A stretch of 64,000 nt of DNA from Amblyomma americanum (GCF_052857255.1 NC_135497.1:350626799-350690798); one strand, 5' to 3'; shown: positions 1 through 11,412, numbered from the stretch's first letter. The notes: generated from the sequence alone by a model not told the origin. Numbers and translations: made by a program.

Positions 1-1146
1 CATCTCCCATAACCTTTTATAGTCGTTGCGAGCACGAAGAATTTGAGCCTGAAAGTACTCGATCTTTGCTTTTTTCAGGTCTGAGATCAATTTGTTTCTG
101 TAGGATTTAAATTCTTTCAGTAACTGCAGATCACGACATTTAAGAAAAGCATGAAACTTCTTGTTTTTTTCTCTTATTCGTTTAAACAAGTCAACAGTCA
201 GCCAGGGTTTCCGCATTCTTTTTCGTTTTGTTTTATGCTCGCGCAAGGGAAAAGCTAAATCGTAGCACTGTAGCAGCCTACTCAGGAACGTTTTGTAGGC
301 GACTGTAGCATTAGTTTCCTTGTAAACGTCGTCCCAGCTTTCTTTCTCGATTAGGCTGCAAAAATGTCGCAGGCTTTGGTCATTAATTGTGCGATACCAG
401 GTACTTTCTTTGCTACTTTTATATTTACCAGTCACAGGGGGTCCCAAGCAGAATACTGGAAGGTGATCACTGAGGTCGCATATCATGACTCCAGCAGAAA
501 TATCCTCACAACTCATGTTGGTAACACAGATATCCAGGGACGTTGCGGTATCAATAGTCACCCTTGTAGGTATTGTCACAACATTAGTGCAAGCGTACAG
601 GTGCATAATGTCGCGGAATTCGTTTGCATTCGTGCTGTCCGATATTGTATCAATATTCACATCTCCGAGAATAACAAACGACTTTGTAATGACCCCAATA
701 TAACTCAGTGCACTTTCTAAATAGTCACAAAAATCGGACATGATACCAGATGGCGGTCTGTATATGGCTCCAATGGCCGTATCAGATATTTTAACAAACA
801 AGCTTTCTGTGTTTTGGTCACTCCTGGTCAAGTTATCTAGAACTTCATACCGCATACTTTCCTCGATATAAACAGCTACTCCACCTCCCCTTTTTTCCTC
901 CCTGCATACGCTTTCGCACGTATAACCTGGCAAGTAAGGCGGAATGTCGTCCTTTGTTAACCAGGTTTCAGTTAAAACTATTACTTTAAATTTAATGGTC
1001 AGGGACTGCAGGAATATAGCTAGATCCTCTGCTTTGTTTCTTATGCTGCGCATATTGAAATGAATACTTGTAAGCTCTCGTTCTCTTGTTTTATATGCTT
1101 TGTTGAAAGCTTCAGGGTCATAATAGCAACACTCGGCCATCTCCAT
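1..1146 (-). CDS. LINE ORF2, apurinic-type endonuclease and start of linker (partial, runs off the left edge)
   Basis: The minus strand is open for 382 codons, from an ATG at 1146 (a second ATG lies at 1140) to the window edge. The translation shows the landmarks of the apurinic endonuclease domain of non-LTR retrotransposons, in order: LTETWL, then GAIYRPPSG, GDVNID and finally SDHLPVF. A basic linker containing KPWLTVDLFKRIREKNKK follows. This domain nicks target DNA to prime reverse transcription; the reverse transcriptase should lie beyond the left edge. The ORF starts 44 bases after the stop of ORF1, the usual two-ORF LINE layout. No internal stop is visible, so this half may belong to a fairly young copy. 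The ORF1 and endonuclease motifs suggest the CR1/L2/Jockey side of the LINE tree, but the clade cannot be fixed without the reverse transcriptase. Confidence 0.88.
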   Translation of the reverse strand, partial: MEMAECCYYDPEAFNKAYKTRERELTSIHFNMRSIRNKAEDLAIFLQSLTIKFKVIVLTETWLTKDDIPPYLPGYTCESVCREEKRGGGVAVYIEESMRYEVLDNLTRSDQNTESLFVKISDTAIGAIYRPPSGIMSDFCDYLESALSYIGVITKSFVILGDVNIDTISDSTNANEFRDIMHLYACTNVVTIPTRVTIDTATSLDICVTNMSCEDISAGVMICDLSDHLPVFCLGPPVTGKYKSSKESTWYRTINDQSLRHFCSLIEKESWDDVYKETNATVAYKTFLSRLLQCYDLAFPLREHKTKRKRMRKPWLTVDLFKRIREKNKKFHAFLKCRDLQLLKEFKSYRNKLISDLKKAKIEYFQAQILRARNDYKRLWEM

Positions 1147-1190
1147 TGCAAGCGTTCAGTGAGCGTTTGAAACATTCCTGTAGGATTCGC

Positions 1191-1936
1191 TTAGGTTCCT
1201 ATTTTTTCCAGATCAGATGCACTGGCAATTCTAATGACATCTGCAGTTTCATCCCTGCGCGCATAAATTTTTCCACGGGAGGTCCACACGAACTTCCATC
1301 CCACCACTTTCTTGCGGGCAACCGCAGCACCCAAGAGCTTTTTGTTCGAGGCAGTTAAGTGCTCATTTACGTACACAGAACAGCTTTCCCCGCCGAAGTC
1401 AAGATCTTTAGTGGTTAGCCCCTTTTTGCGGAATTTCTGCAGAACCTTGTCGCGTTTAGTGCGCTGTACAAAACGGACAACAATGTTTTTTTCTGTTTGC
1501 TTGAATGTTGGGACGCGGTGGCATACATCAATGTCGGAGTCAACTATTGGTTCATCTAGAAAGGCTCCAATTCTCTTGACAGCGTCGCATGGGTCGCCGG
1601 CATCTGGTACTCCTTTGATCTCAAGGTTATTAGCTCTCTGGTACTGTTCCAACTCTTCTATCCTTTCACTCAGCCGCTTCTTCTTCTTCTTCTTCTTCTC
1701 CTCAAGTAATATGGCAAGTAATTCAGCCGCTTATTTTCTGCTGTCAGCTCATCGTTCTTCTTCGTCAGTACCTGAACTTCTTTTCGCAGCTCTTTTAACT
1801 CATTCTTGATTTCATTTACGCCATCACACGTGTCATTGCAGTTTTTCACGCTGTCTTTCAATGTTCTAAGATCAGCCCGCAGTTCCCGCTTCAGATCTTC
1901 TAACGCCTTACTGATTTCTTTGACGTCTTTGCTCAT
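1191..1936 (-). pseudogene. LINE ORF1 (coiled coil plus FP-like C-terminal domain), frameshifted
   Basis: ORF1 of the same LINE, from an ATG at 1936 to a stop at 1191. The first part (1936-1670) is a Lys/Glu/Leu-rich coiled coil of about 70 residues. The second part (1652-1191) contains NNLEIKGVP, VNEHLTASNKKLL and GWKFVWTSRGKIYARRDE. These resemble the baculovirus FP protein-like C-terminal domain that I know from arthropod LINE ORF1 proteins, which probably bind RNA and multimerise. The two parts lie in different frames because of a 53-base insertion at 1670-1722. The 10-base word TCAGCCGCTT stands at 1670-1679 and 1723-1732, around a CTT-rich stretch. Removing 53 bases would put the two parts in one frame, so the break is a single recent event. 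ORF2 follows 44 bases downstream. Confidence 0.78.
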
Positions 1937-2087
1937 GGCGAACAGTGTAGTGCGTGACAGAGATTAACACCAAATTCAGACAATGTACGTACACAAAGCA
2001 GATGAAGCACTTCGACACTCAATGCTGTGTTCGGCAGCGGCGCACAGACAGTTTTCTGAATTGCATAATAAGGAGCAAAAGCCTCAC

Positions 2088-2382
2088 CTGCAATAGCAAA
2101 AGTATGCTTAACACGATGTCTGTTGCAGCCGCCGCCGAACTGATGCCGAACTGGGCAGTCGCGCTCTTTATGGGGCACGATCCGATCACCGATGACGCCC
2201 CCTTGCCGGTCACCTCAGTCCCACCGCGCATGCGCAGGATGCTGATACGAGCTCAGGAGCCGGCGATCTTTCTTCACGGTCCTGCTTTATTCACAGCTTC
2301 TTTCTTCACGGGCGATGGAAACAGCAGGCTTGCAGAACTGCAATAGCAAAAGTATGCTTAACACGATGTCTGTTGCAGCCGC
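2088..2382 (-). repeat. 45-base direct repeat, 250-base period, upstream of LINE ORF1
   Basis: An identical 45-base word occurs at 2088-2132 and 2338-2382, exactly 250 bases apart. It starts CTGCAATAGCAAAAG and ends GTTGCAGCCGC. It lies just upstream of ORF1 on the minus strand, where the LINE 5' UTR should be. It may therefore be a repeated UTR or promoter unit, but membership in the LINE is inferred from position only. Confidence 0.55.
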
Positions 2383-2399
2383 AGTAACGTAAACGAGTC

Positions 2400-4400
2400 A
2401 TGTTCCTACAGAATTCGATCGACAGTCGACCTGACCGTGTACATGATCATGAGTAGCAGAATTTAAACAAACTATGCACAGATGTTTTTAATGGAATTAA
2501 TCAATCCACGTGTGTACAGCTTACCACCTATAAATTAAGCTCCTCATTTCAATTAATTTTCTAATGCAATAAATCTTTGCACCGCTTGGTTCTTCGCACT
2601 CACAACCTCCGGCACGTGGGTTTATCATTTTGTTTTGTAATGCGAGATGCGACCAGACTTATATCCATTGATCATGGCCACGTGCAAATGATTCCACATT
2701 TTTCCACATTCTTGCTGCTTTTGGTGCTTTATCTAGATGGTTCCTTGCCAACTTTAAATTCAGGACGACCAAGAACTGCAAGACATTAAGTTCGATGACC
2801 GCAGAGCATGCTTAATTGAGCCTATCGCCGCCGCCGAGCAATTCAGTTCTTAGTGGACGTGAGTCAGCCTCTTAAACAGTTAATTTTTTAAGCCTTTTCG
2901 TTCTCTTCCTGAAAGTTGGAGTGTCGTCACCGAAACGGGGCACTTTGCATCAAGCTTTGATTATTGAATAAAAAATTCATTATGTAAATGAGCATTAAAT
3001 AAATAAAAAGCAAAATAAGCTCTAAGTCCTGCCCTCCCACCAAAATAAAGTTCCAGAGTTCTTGCCTATAATAAATGTCTCGAGCATAGCCCAAACCTTC
3101 ACCCGCTGCCATTATGACCCGGACACGACAGCGGTGTGCCAGAGAACTCAACGAAGCACCTCGATCGAGGGCGTGGTTGTGCTACCAAGTTCCGTGTTCT
3201 AGCGCACACTAGAGGTTTATTTTCGAGAGCCGCTTCCTCATCTTACCTTCCACTCTTCTGTTTTCTTAACATATATTTTCGCAGTGCATCAGTTTACCTA
3301 TTCAGCAATCTGAATTTCCCCCTCAGCTGGTCCTAAGTCGCTGATTTCAGGTCAGTGGCAATATAATACTTATTATATATACCTCGCACCGTGCCAAAAA
3401 TAATTTTTGCAGCAATTACAGACTTTTCAAGCACTTGCTGCATTTAGGGGCGTTCTAAAAGAAGTGTTTATTTTATCGTAAATAACACAGAAGTTGCTGT
3501 TTAGAGCGCAGAGAAAAGGGGATGGCCCCGCTTTATGATTAAGAGCCGCGCAACAGGAGCCTTTATATTTTGAAACCGAAACTGAAAATGTTCTAGCGTC
3601 GTCTGACGGCTAGGACCAGACTTTATAGGTGCGTCCTATTTGTTGTAAGCACACAAAACTATCTAGTTAAAACACTAAGTAAAATCTGCAAAGCGAAATC
3701 ATCAACCGCGCGCCACAAGCTTGCAGCTTTGAAACCGAAACCGAAGGTGGTTTGTCACATAGCGCATACTTTGTGCAATGCAGTGGCGATAAAAAATCGC
3801 AGAACACTTCAGACATCTAAGTTACAGCGGTACTATAAAGCTCATATACGAAAGAGCCCGTAGAGTTACACTAAGTCACCCTATACACATTCCATGGGCT
3901 GTCACAGGTGCAAGAGCGACTTGACGGGCTAGTTGGTTCTGCAGTTGGTTCTGCTTGTGTTGGACCAACGCTCTGTGGCACGGCTTGTCACGGTGCCCAT
4001 AACTACTTCCCCTCTAAATTAGTATTTTTAACTTTTCAAATATAAGTATATCAGGGTGTGTAGAGCTCCGCGTCGTCTGCTACTACATGCGGTCAACCAG
4101 CAGTCAACTGGATGGCCGGATGCGCTGCACTAGGAGGCTGCGACATGGAGCGGGATAAAGATCACGGTCGGAGACGCAAGTTCTGCCGCCGGAAATAAAC
4201 AGACCAAACTGAACGAATAAAACGTATTTATTATTCTGGTTTGTAACGAAGAGGTCATCATCATCATTGTATGCAGCGCCCTGTGCGGTCCGGGTCACCA
4301 AGCCAATCGAAGTCTTTGGTTGTTTGCGTCAGACGTTGTTTGCGTCATCACTCAGCACTGGGTCAGTGGGTGTGGTTGTTACCATTCTTACATTGTGTGT
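2400..4400. other. no recognisable gene or repeat
   Basis: AT-rich and GC-mixed DNA with only short, unsupported ORFs. I see no domain, SINE body, clear splice pair or terminal repeat. It is presumably intergenic or intronic. Confidence 0.5.
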
Positions 4401-4427
4401 TTTGCAGCCACATATGACACTTCCACT

Positions 4428-4653
4428 ATGAGCTCGTCAGCTGCGCCGAGCTATGCGTACGTGAAATACTTCGACCAACGGCACAAAAGCTATCGTACAC
4501 GTCTCTATGTCGTACTTGTTTCCTTTGCGCTGCAGCTTTCCATGATGCCTCACCGACTGGCGTTAGCGAGCTGTTGAAAAAAAAAAGACGTCTACTGGCG
4601 CGGCGGAAAAGATAAGAAGGCATTCTATTCCGCCCAAGTAATGGAGCTTGGAG
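4428..4653 (+). pseudogene. exon-like fragment with a splice donor, frame broken
   Basis: An ATG at 4428 opens MSSSAAPSYAYVKYFDQ. Near the other end, a different frame reads KKKDVYWRGGKDKKAFYSAQ and then VMELGG. It is followed at once by a consensus donor, GTGAGT, at 4654. The two ends look like one N-terminal coding exon, of a kind I loosely associate with tick BEN-domain-like gene families. The frames do not join: at least one shift is needed, and a run of ten A at the DVYW segment is a likely site. It is probably a decayed paralogue. The family assignment is memory-based and weak; the donor and the frame break are seen directly. Confidence 0.4.
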
Positions 4654-5363
4654 GTGAGTTTTGCAGTTACTTCGCTACGTGGTCTGATTTCAGAAGTGCC
4701 AAACGTGTGTTGCGTGTCCAGTATAGCCTAACGCTTTTAACAAATCTTGGTGGCGTTTTACATAAAGTCGATGCACGTGCTTTTTTACTGTTGCGAGCAC
4801 TTGCAGAACGCTTACGATACCACTTACTCTGTGCTTGCGATCCGTGCACACAGCAGCCCAGCGCACGCTTCTCAATGAAGGGAAAAACTGCGTGGTCACG
4901 TTGTAGCAGGTCTAGACGTAAGCGTCACTCTGATCGAAAGAATATTTCGTGATTTTTTTTTCATGAATTCAAGTAATTGCATAAGGCATAGAGAAACTGG
5001 CTGTTTTCAGATCTCTAATTTTTCGCATCATATGGATTTTGAAAAGCAATGAACGCGACAAACTAACAGATCCGTTTTCGTAGCTTGTCCTGTGTTTGCT
5101 GTCGCTTTCATTATTTTATCTCTCATTTCTTGTGTTCCCGTAAAAAAAGCGGAGCTTATCCAGAGGATGTAGAAGAGAGAAATCACTGCGATGGACTTTT
5201 AAAAGTCTGTGCCAGCAACAACGGTTGCACAGATACATGTATAAACTGAGCGAAGTTTTACTGCGGATGCCTCTGCTAGCGCCACTCGCACGCTTAGCAG
5301 TCGCAATATGTACATTACATAGCAGCATACTTCAGAGCCAGAGAGGTGTCTCTCTCTCTGTGT

Positions 5364-5669
5364 CTAAAATATTTATGGTTGCGGTAAGCAGCCAGGCTCC
5401 CTTCAGCAACAGAGAGCCTAGTAGCGGATATTTGAATTGTAGTATAGACATATTCCTTAAATGCTACCATTGTGAAAGGTTTGCGTACGACACTAGAGAA
5501 CCGCATGTGAAATGGAAGCATCGTGCTCTTTTTTGGTTCTCTCAAATATTGTGTGATTGATGTCAGGTGAACGTTTTATTTTTTGTGTTGCCTCCTCGCG
5601 TTGTTGCCTAAAATACTTATGGTTTTTAGGAGCAGCCAGGCTGTCTTCAGCAATACAGAGCCTTGTAGC
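5364..5669 (+). repeat. two direct copies of a ~63-base repeat
   Basis: The copy at about 5364-5427 and the copy at about 5608-5669 share TAAAATA, TTATGGTT, AGCAGCCAGGCT, CTTCAGCAA and AGAGCCT in the same order, with scattered mismatches. The second copy leads directly into the sequence at 5660-5870, which is the sister of the interrupted repeat at 6402-9094. All of this probably belongs to one undescribed interspersed family. Confidence 0.55.
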
Positions 5670-5870
5670 GAGCCCACCGATACGGCGTTGCGGGAAAGCG
5701 CACTTCTCTCATTGCAGCCCATTGTCTCAGCTTCGGCTTGCAAGTCGGTGGCCTGTTTTCTCAGTGCCACGATGCTTTTTAAATATATATTTGCTGGAAA
5801 TTTATAAGCCCTTATATTCTTCGGTTATGCGGCTTATCAAAGCGAATCGGGCCACGTGAGCCGCGGATAG
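5660..5870 (+). repeat. interspersed repeat, sister copy of the one interrupted by the RTE element
   Basis: Starting at GCGAGCCCACCGATACGG, this stretch matches the reverse complement of 9094-8941 and then continues to match the reverse complement of 6690-6650. It therefore spans the place where the RTE element sits in the other copy, and gives a natural empty site. No coding domain is recognised. Confidence 0.7.
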
Positions 5871-6684
5871 GGCCTCTGATAATTATTATTCACGAAGGGT
5901 CTTCAATGTGCACGCACATTACACAGCCCTTAGGCATACTTGCATTTCATCATTCATTGAAATGCGGTACCCACGTGCCGATCCGCAACCTCAGTTGTGT
6001 AGACTGCTGGCTTCGCTCTTTTATATTATTGGAGATCAGAGCGGATCCAGAATAAGCGACCAGCGTGGCATGCTATTAACAACGCGCTACGAATAGGGTC
6101 ATGTGAGTGGTCGCTTGAGCTTCCAAATGCATTTTCGCACATCCAGCTTAATGCTGGAATCAATGACATACATAAAAAAAACTTCGTGATGAGTTAAACA
6201 TATTATAATTTCTTTGAAACTCATTACATCTGTTGATGATGTTTATCAGTTCTTTAATAAAATTTGATGTAGAGCGGTGCAGTCTGCGAACACTTTCGTG
6301 CGAGGCTTAATATGAGAGAACTGTGGCCAAGAATAATGGCATTGATTTCATTGATCTGCACATTGATTAGCAGCTGCTGCAAAGTATCTCATCCGCCTCA
6401 CTCAGCACGCATATAAAATGAATTTCTCCGCTACCCACGTCATTTGCATAGTGCGGTAAATCTCCGAGGAAGCCTTGCCGCACTGACTCAGTGCAGACCG
6501 CTCGACTGCACTGTCGGGGCACTCGATATTGATCTCAGCAGCGGAGACCCCGGTTGAGTGGAAGTCAAACGCGAAGCAGCTGTTTAATGCGCAATTTAAG
6601 TGCAAGTTACCACCCTCCCCATGGTCGTCATCGTTCGGGGCCGTATTGGCGTCCCAAGAAGCCCTATTCGCTTTGGTAAGCTGC

Positions 6685-6692
6685 ATACCTGA
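6685..6692 (+). repeat. left target-site duplication of the RTE element
   Basis: ATACCTGA; identical to 8935-8942. Removing the element and one copy restores alignment with 5811-5840 read on the opposite strand. Confidence 0.75.
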
Positions 6693-8934
6693 CCTGGAAG
6701 AGCCCCAATGGTGAAGCTAAAAATGAAATCGACTTCATACTATGCGCTAAACCTGGCATCATTCAGGATGTGGCCGTCCTCGGAAAGGTGCGTTGTAGCG
6801 ACCACATATTGGTAAGGTCTAGAATTAGCTTAGACTTGAAGAGGGAACGGAAGAAGCTAGTGAAGAAGACCATTAAAGAGTTAGCCGTAAGAGGGAAAGC
6901 ACAGGAGTTTAGGATAGCGCTGCAAAACAGATATTCGGCTTTAACTGAGGAAGACGATCTTGATGTTCATTCAATGCACGATAATCTGACATCAATAATT
7001 ACTGAGTGCGCAGTAGAAGTAGGCGGTAAGACAGTTCGAAAGGATACCGGGAAGCTATCTAAGGTGACAAAAGATCTGATTAAAAAGCGCCAAAGCATGA
7101 GGGCGTCTAACCCTACCGACAGAATAGAACTAACAGAGATATCAAAGTTAATAAATAAGCGCAAGGTAGCCGACATAAGGAAGTTTAATATGGAGAGAAT
7201 CGAGCATGCTCCAAAGAACGGAGGTAGCCTAAAAGCAGTGAAGATGAAACTAGGCATAGGTAAAAACCAGATGTATGCATTAAGAGGCAAGCAGGTCAAT
7301 GTCATTAGCAATATGGATAAGATAGTTAACGTAGCCGAAGAGTTCTACACAGACCTGTAGAATAGCCAATGTAAACAGAGCGTTAATGAGAAAGACAGCA
7401 CTGCACAGCAATGCGTCATCCCGCCAGTAACGAAAGATGAAGTAAAGAAAGCCTTAGAAGCAATGAAAAGGGGAAAAGCAGCTGGGGAAGATCAGGTAAC
7501 AGCAGATCTGTTGAAGGATGGAGGGGAAATCGTGCTAGAAAAACTAGCCACCCTGTATACGCAATGCCTTCTGACCTCGACTGTACCAGAATCTTGAAAG
7601 AATGCAAGCATTATCTTAATTTATCAGAAATGAGACGCCAAGAACTTGAAAAATTACTGGCCTATCAGCTTACAATCCTTTGCCTACAAAGTATTTACTA
7701 AGGTAATCGCTAATAGAGTCAGGGCAACGTTAGACTTTAATCAACCAAATGATCAGGCAGGCTTTCGTAAAGGATATTCCACAATAGATCATATTCACAC
7801 TATCAATCAGGTGATAGAGAAATGCGCAGAATATAACCAACCTCTATATATAGCTTTCATGGATTACGAGAAAGCATTCGACTCAGTGGAAACCTCAGCA
7901 GTCATACAGGCACTGTATAATCAGGGGGTAGAAGAGCCTTATGTCAAAATACTGGAAGATATATATAGCAACTGCACAGGTACTGTAGTCCTCCGTAAAG
8001 TCAGCAATAAAATTCCAATAAGGTAGGGCGTCAGGCAAGGAGACACGATCTCGCCAATGCTGTTCAGCGCATGTTTACAGAAGCTATTCCGAGGCCTGAA
8101 TTGGGAACAGTTGGAAATAAGAATAAATGGAGAATACCTAAATAATCTACGATTCGCTGATGACATTGCCTTGCTCAGTCACTCATGAGGTGAACTGCAA
8201 ATCATGATCAATGATTTAGACAGACAGAGCAGAACGATGGGTCTAAAAATTAACATGCAGAAAACCAAGGGAATGCTCAACAGCCTAGCAAGGGAACAAC
8301 AGTTCACAATTGGCAACGAGAGCCTAGAAGTTGTGAAGGAATACGTCTACTTAGGGCAGGTAGTGACAGCTGATCCGGATCATGAGAGGGAGATAACTAG
8401 AAGTATAAGAATGGGGTGGAGCGCATATGGCAAATTCTCGCATATCATTAGTGGCAGTTTACCAATTTTCCTCAAGAGGAAAGTTTACAACAGCTTAATA
8501 TTACCGGTAATCACCTACAGTGCAGAAACGTGGAGGCTAACGAAAAGAGTTCAGCTTAAGTTAAGGACAACGCAGCGAGTCATGGAAAGAAAAATGATAG
8601 GTGTAACGTTAAGAGACCGGAAGCGGGCAGAGTGGGTGAGGGAACAAACACGGGTTAATGACATCCTAGTCGAAATCAAGAGAAAGAAATGGGCTTGGGC
8701 AGGGCATGTATTGCGAAGGCAAGATAACCGCTGCTCCTTAAGGGTAACGGAGTGGATTCCAAGAGAAAGTAAGCGTAGCAGGGGGCGGCAGAAGGTTAGG
8801 AGGGCGGATGAGATTAAGAAGTTTGCAGGCAACGGGTGGACGCAGCTGGCAAAGGATAGGGTTAATTGGAGAGACATGGGAGAGGCCTTTGCCCTGCAGT
8901 GGGTGTAGTAAGGCTGATGATGATAATGATGATG
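6693..8934 (+). mobile_element. RTE-clade LINE, 5'-truncated, with five in-frame stops
   Basis: The translation enters at the end of the endonuclease (TWKSPNG, NEIDFILC, SDHILVR) and runs through the reverse transcriptase. Visible RT landmarks are QAGFRKGYSTIDHI, FMDYEKAFDSV, GVRQGDTISPMLF, FADD at 8153-8164 and YLGQVV. The C-terminal tail includes WAWAGHVLRRQDNR and ends at a stop at 8906-8908. The 3' end is a short GAT-type repeat, typical of RTE/BovB elements. The whole stretch stays in one frame but has stops at 7358, 7595, 7631, 8024 and 8186, so it is inactive. It lacks the 5' UTR and most of the endonuclease. The flanking 8-base duplication ATACCTGA lies at 6685-6692 and 8935-8942. Confidence 0.9.
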
Positions 8935-8942
8935 ATACCTGA
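8935..8942 (+). repeat. right target-site duplication of the RTE element
   Basis: ATACCTGA, directly after the GAT tail. The first two bases could also belong to the tail. Confidence 0.72.
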
Positions 8943-9099
8943 ACTATAGCAGGGCTTATAAATTTCCAGCAATACATATATTTAACCGGCATCGTGGCAC
9001 GGAGAAAACCTGCCACTCAGTTGCAAGCTGAAGCAAAGACAACATGCTGCAATGGGAGAAGTGCACTTTCCCGAAACACCGTATCGGTGGGCTCGGACG

Positions 9100-11350
9100 C
9101 TATCGGCGCACAGTCTGGTGCGCTTCACTGCAATGCAATCACAGTGCCTGTGCGCTTCTTCACTGTAGGAGACGACACGAATCACCGCCTCCGGGCCCCT
9201 GTGCGCGTGCGCCGCTTAGTTTCGATGCGTGCCGCGCCAGATGCGCTCCGCGGAGCGCGGCCACGCTGAGCCATGTTCGCGCATATTCTGAAGGACCCTA
9301 TACACTGCTTCGTGTTCATTCATCTCGCACTTACTGCGCTTTTACTGTTTCTCTCAGCGCAGTTGACAGTCATGCAACCAAAACCACAGAAAAGACAAAC
9401 ACGCGGAAGACATGCACACATGCTGTGTAGGTTTTCTTTCCAAGAAATGCTGGAGGGTTTTCGGGTCCTTGCCTCTGATATTCACTGAGGTCAGACAATA
9501 GCCAATGGGGCCTGTCATGGGTCGGGTAGCAGCATCAAACCGCTGCCACCACTTGTTACGATGCAGGGTAGCGTGGTTGGGTCGCAGAAGGGATGAGGAA
9601 CGATGGAAGCTCTTGGCATTTGGGAAAAACACAAAAAAGTGGGTTTACTGGCACTATGAAGAATGTTATTTACATAATTTAGAAAAGAGCAAACGGTGAT
9701 AAATTAAAAGTTAACAGCGTTGAGCCACCTGAATGAGCGTTGTCGCCATCGCCAAGAGCGTTCGTTCTCACTCAGGACGCTTGTTAAATACCCTAAGGTT
9801 CCGCCCCTTCACCAGGCGGGGGCCAATGCGAAACGTGGCACATGTCATCACGATGAGAAAATTTGCACACAGCACTTAGCAAGCGGACGAACTCGTGGGA
9901 ATGGGTGAGGAAGATTCACAGGTTCGCTGCTCTATTGCACCGCTGTGCAACTGTATTGCAAGCGGCACGTGTCTATTGAAAACACCGGTGCCGCGCTGTG
10001 GGCTACAACTGCGGTGGGCTCTCTCCGGTCGGGGCAGCTCTTGTCAGGCACGATTAATTACTGGAAGGCACCTTTCCCCTCTTCCCGTCATCTGTCCATC
10101 GTCGGTCGCTTCTTGCAGGGAACCAGTCAAAGGGGGAAGGTCATTTGCATCGAGCCGAGCGTGGGAACAATCCCACAGGCTTCTTCCTAGCCAGTCATCC
10201 TTTTTTTGTGTGCAGTCATCGGCTACCTGAAGCTGTAAAAATTGCCACTGCTGTTGCTGCGCCACCGTGGTCATCCCTTTCGATGGGATCTGCACCTTAA
10301 TCCTCTTCGGCTGGCGTGCATTCCGTTCATAACAGGCCCAACGCGGATGCCAGCGAAAGCTCCCCACTTGACTTCCAAACAGAATAGGTGCTGTCTACTC
10401 TTGCAAACGGAAGGGCAGCCCACAGAGCAAGTAGAGATGGAGGAGTAAAGCTAGTAAACCAAGCGGAAGGGAGAAAAGCCTCTGAGAGGGAATGGAAGAA
10501 GAGGAGCATGGAAGAGTAGCTTGTTTGCTTATATGTAACTCCAATATAATGAGTCTTTTATTAAAGAATTGTTTGCGGTTGTGTGTTCCGGGGACGGTGC
10601 CTCACAACAACCTTGACTGAGGACATTTTCAGCCAGAGGCTGGTCGGGGCCCTTCAAGTAGTGGCTGCCGGCTGGCGTGCATGTGTACTCTGCCAAATTT
10701 TTTTGTACAAAATTTTCTTTCTCTACGGAGGTCATTTTCATTTGACAGTTTAAGATGAAGCTTAACCTTGTGTGTGCCGATTTGGTTGTTGCCATAAAGC
10801 TTGGTGTTTGGGATTTCTGCCACAAGTGCTTAAAATACCTGAGAAATAACGTATGCATACTCCACCATGCATTTGACTCATTAAAAAGAAAAAAATTCCC
10901 AGTGTGGATCATCATGCCTGCACACACAGTTCGATGCCGACATGCAAGGCCAGATTGTAATGCCTTTCATTCGAGTGCTAGGTCTGCGGTAAAGCGATAG
11001 CATATAGACACAACGTGCAGCGCAATTTGTACAGTACACGCACTTCAAAAAAAGGTTAAACTAGCTGATACGAACGCTTGTCAAAATTATGCGTGCATTA
11101 CTTGCTGGCAGCAATATTATCAGCTGGAGGGCGGCAGACTACAGTTGAGCGGAATATATCCTGATTGTTTTCTGCTTACAGCCCAAAGGAATTAGATCAC
11201 AAACAGAAATTCCAACTACCATTGGAGAGTCAGTATAGGCAGAGTCGATCATTGCCGCCCAAGTAATTAGTGTGTAGTCTAAAAATATGCAACAATCTTA
11301 ATCTACAGCATGTTTTTTGAGCAGTGCATGCGCATTTTTTTCCTTCTCCT
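9100..11350. other. no confident gene
   Basis: Several ORFs of 60-130 codons overlap on both strands here, and none carries a recognised domain. The stretch from about 9553, starting TGTTACGATGCAGGG, recalls the start of a tick LTR, but no second LTR, TSD or internal coding was found. At 10529-10927 a minus ORF of 132 codons is unidentified. Confidence 0.45.
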
Positions 11351-11355
11351 CTTCC

Positions 11356-11412
11356 TCATAATCATCAGCCTCACGGCGCCCACTGCAGAGCAAAAGCCTC
11401 TCCCATGTCTCT
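11356..11412 (-). mobile_element. 3'-terminal scrap of an RTE LINE
   Basis: The reverse complement matches the last 60 or so bases of the RTE element at 8872-8934: the AGAGACATGGGAGAGGC stretch, then CTGCAGTGGG, then GGCTGATGAT. It is a second, strongly 5'-truncated RTE copy in the opposite orientation. Confidence 0.75.

Larger units (their letters stand above)
6402..9094 (-). repeat. older interspersed repeat split by an RTE insertion
   Basis: Read on the minus strand, 9094 to 8941 and then 6692 to about 6640 align in order with 5660-5870; below about 6640 the two copies diverge. The segment 6402-6686 also carries a 94-codon minus ORF with no recognised domain. The RTE element at 6693-8934 interrupts it, with ATACCTGA at both junctions. 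Confidence 0.65.

Noticed and set aside
7358..8188. Stop-codon recoding in the RTE element
   Set aside because: Mixed TAG and TGA at positions that are ordinary residues in the family; simple pseudogene decay explains it.
9553..10060. Solo LTR starting TGTTACGA
   Set aside because: No matching right end, target duplication, primer site or second LTR could be found by eye.
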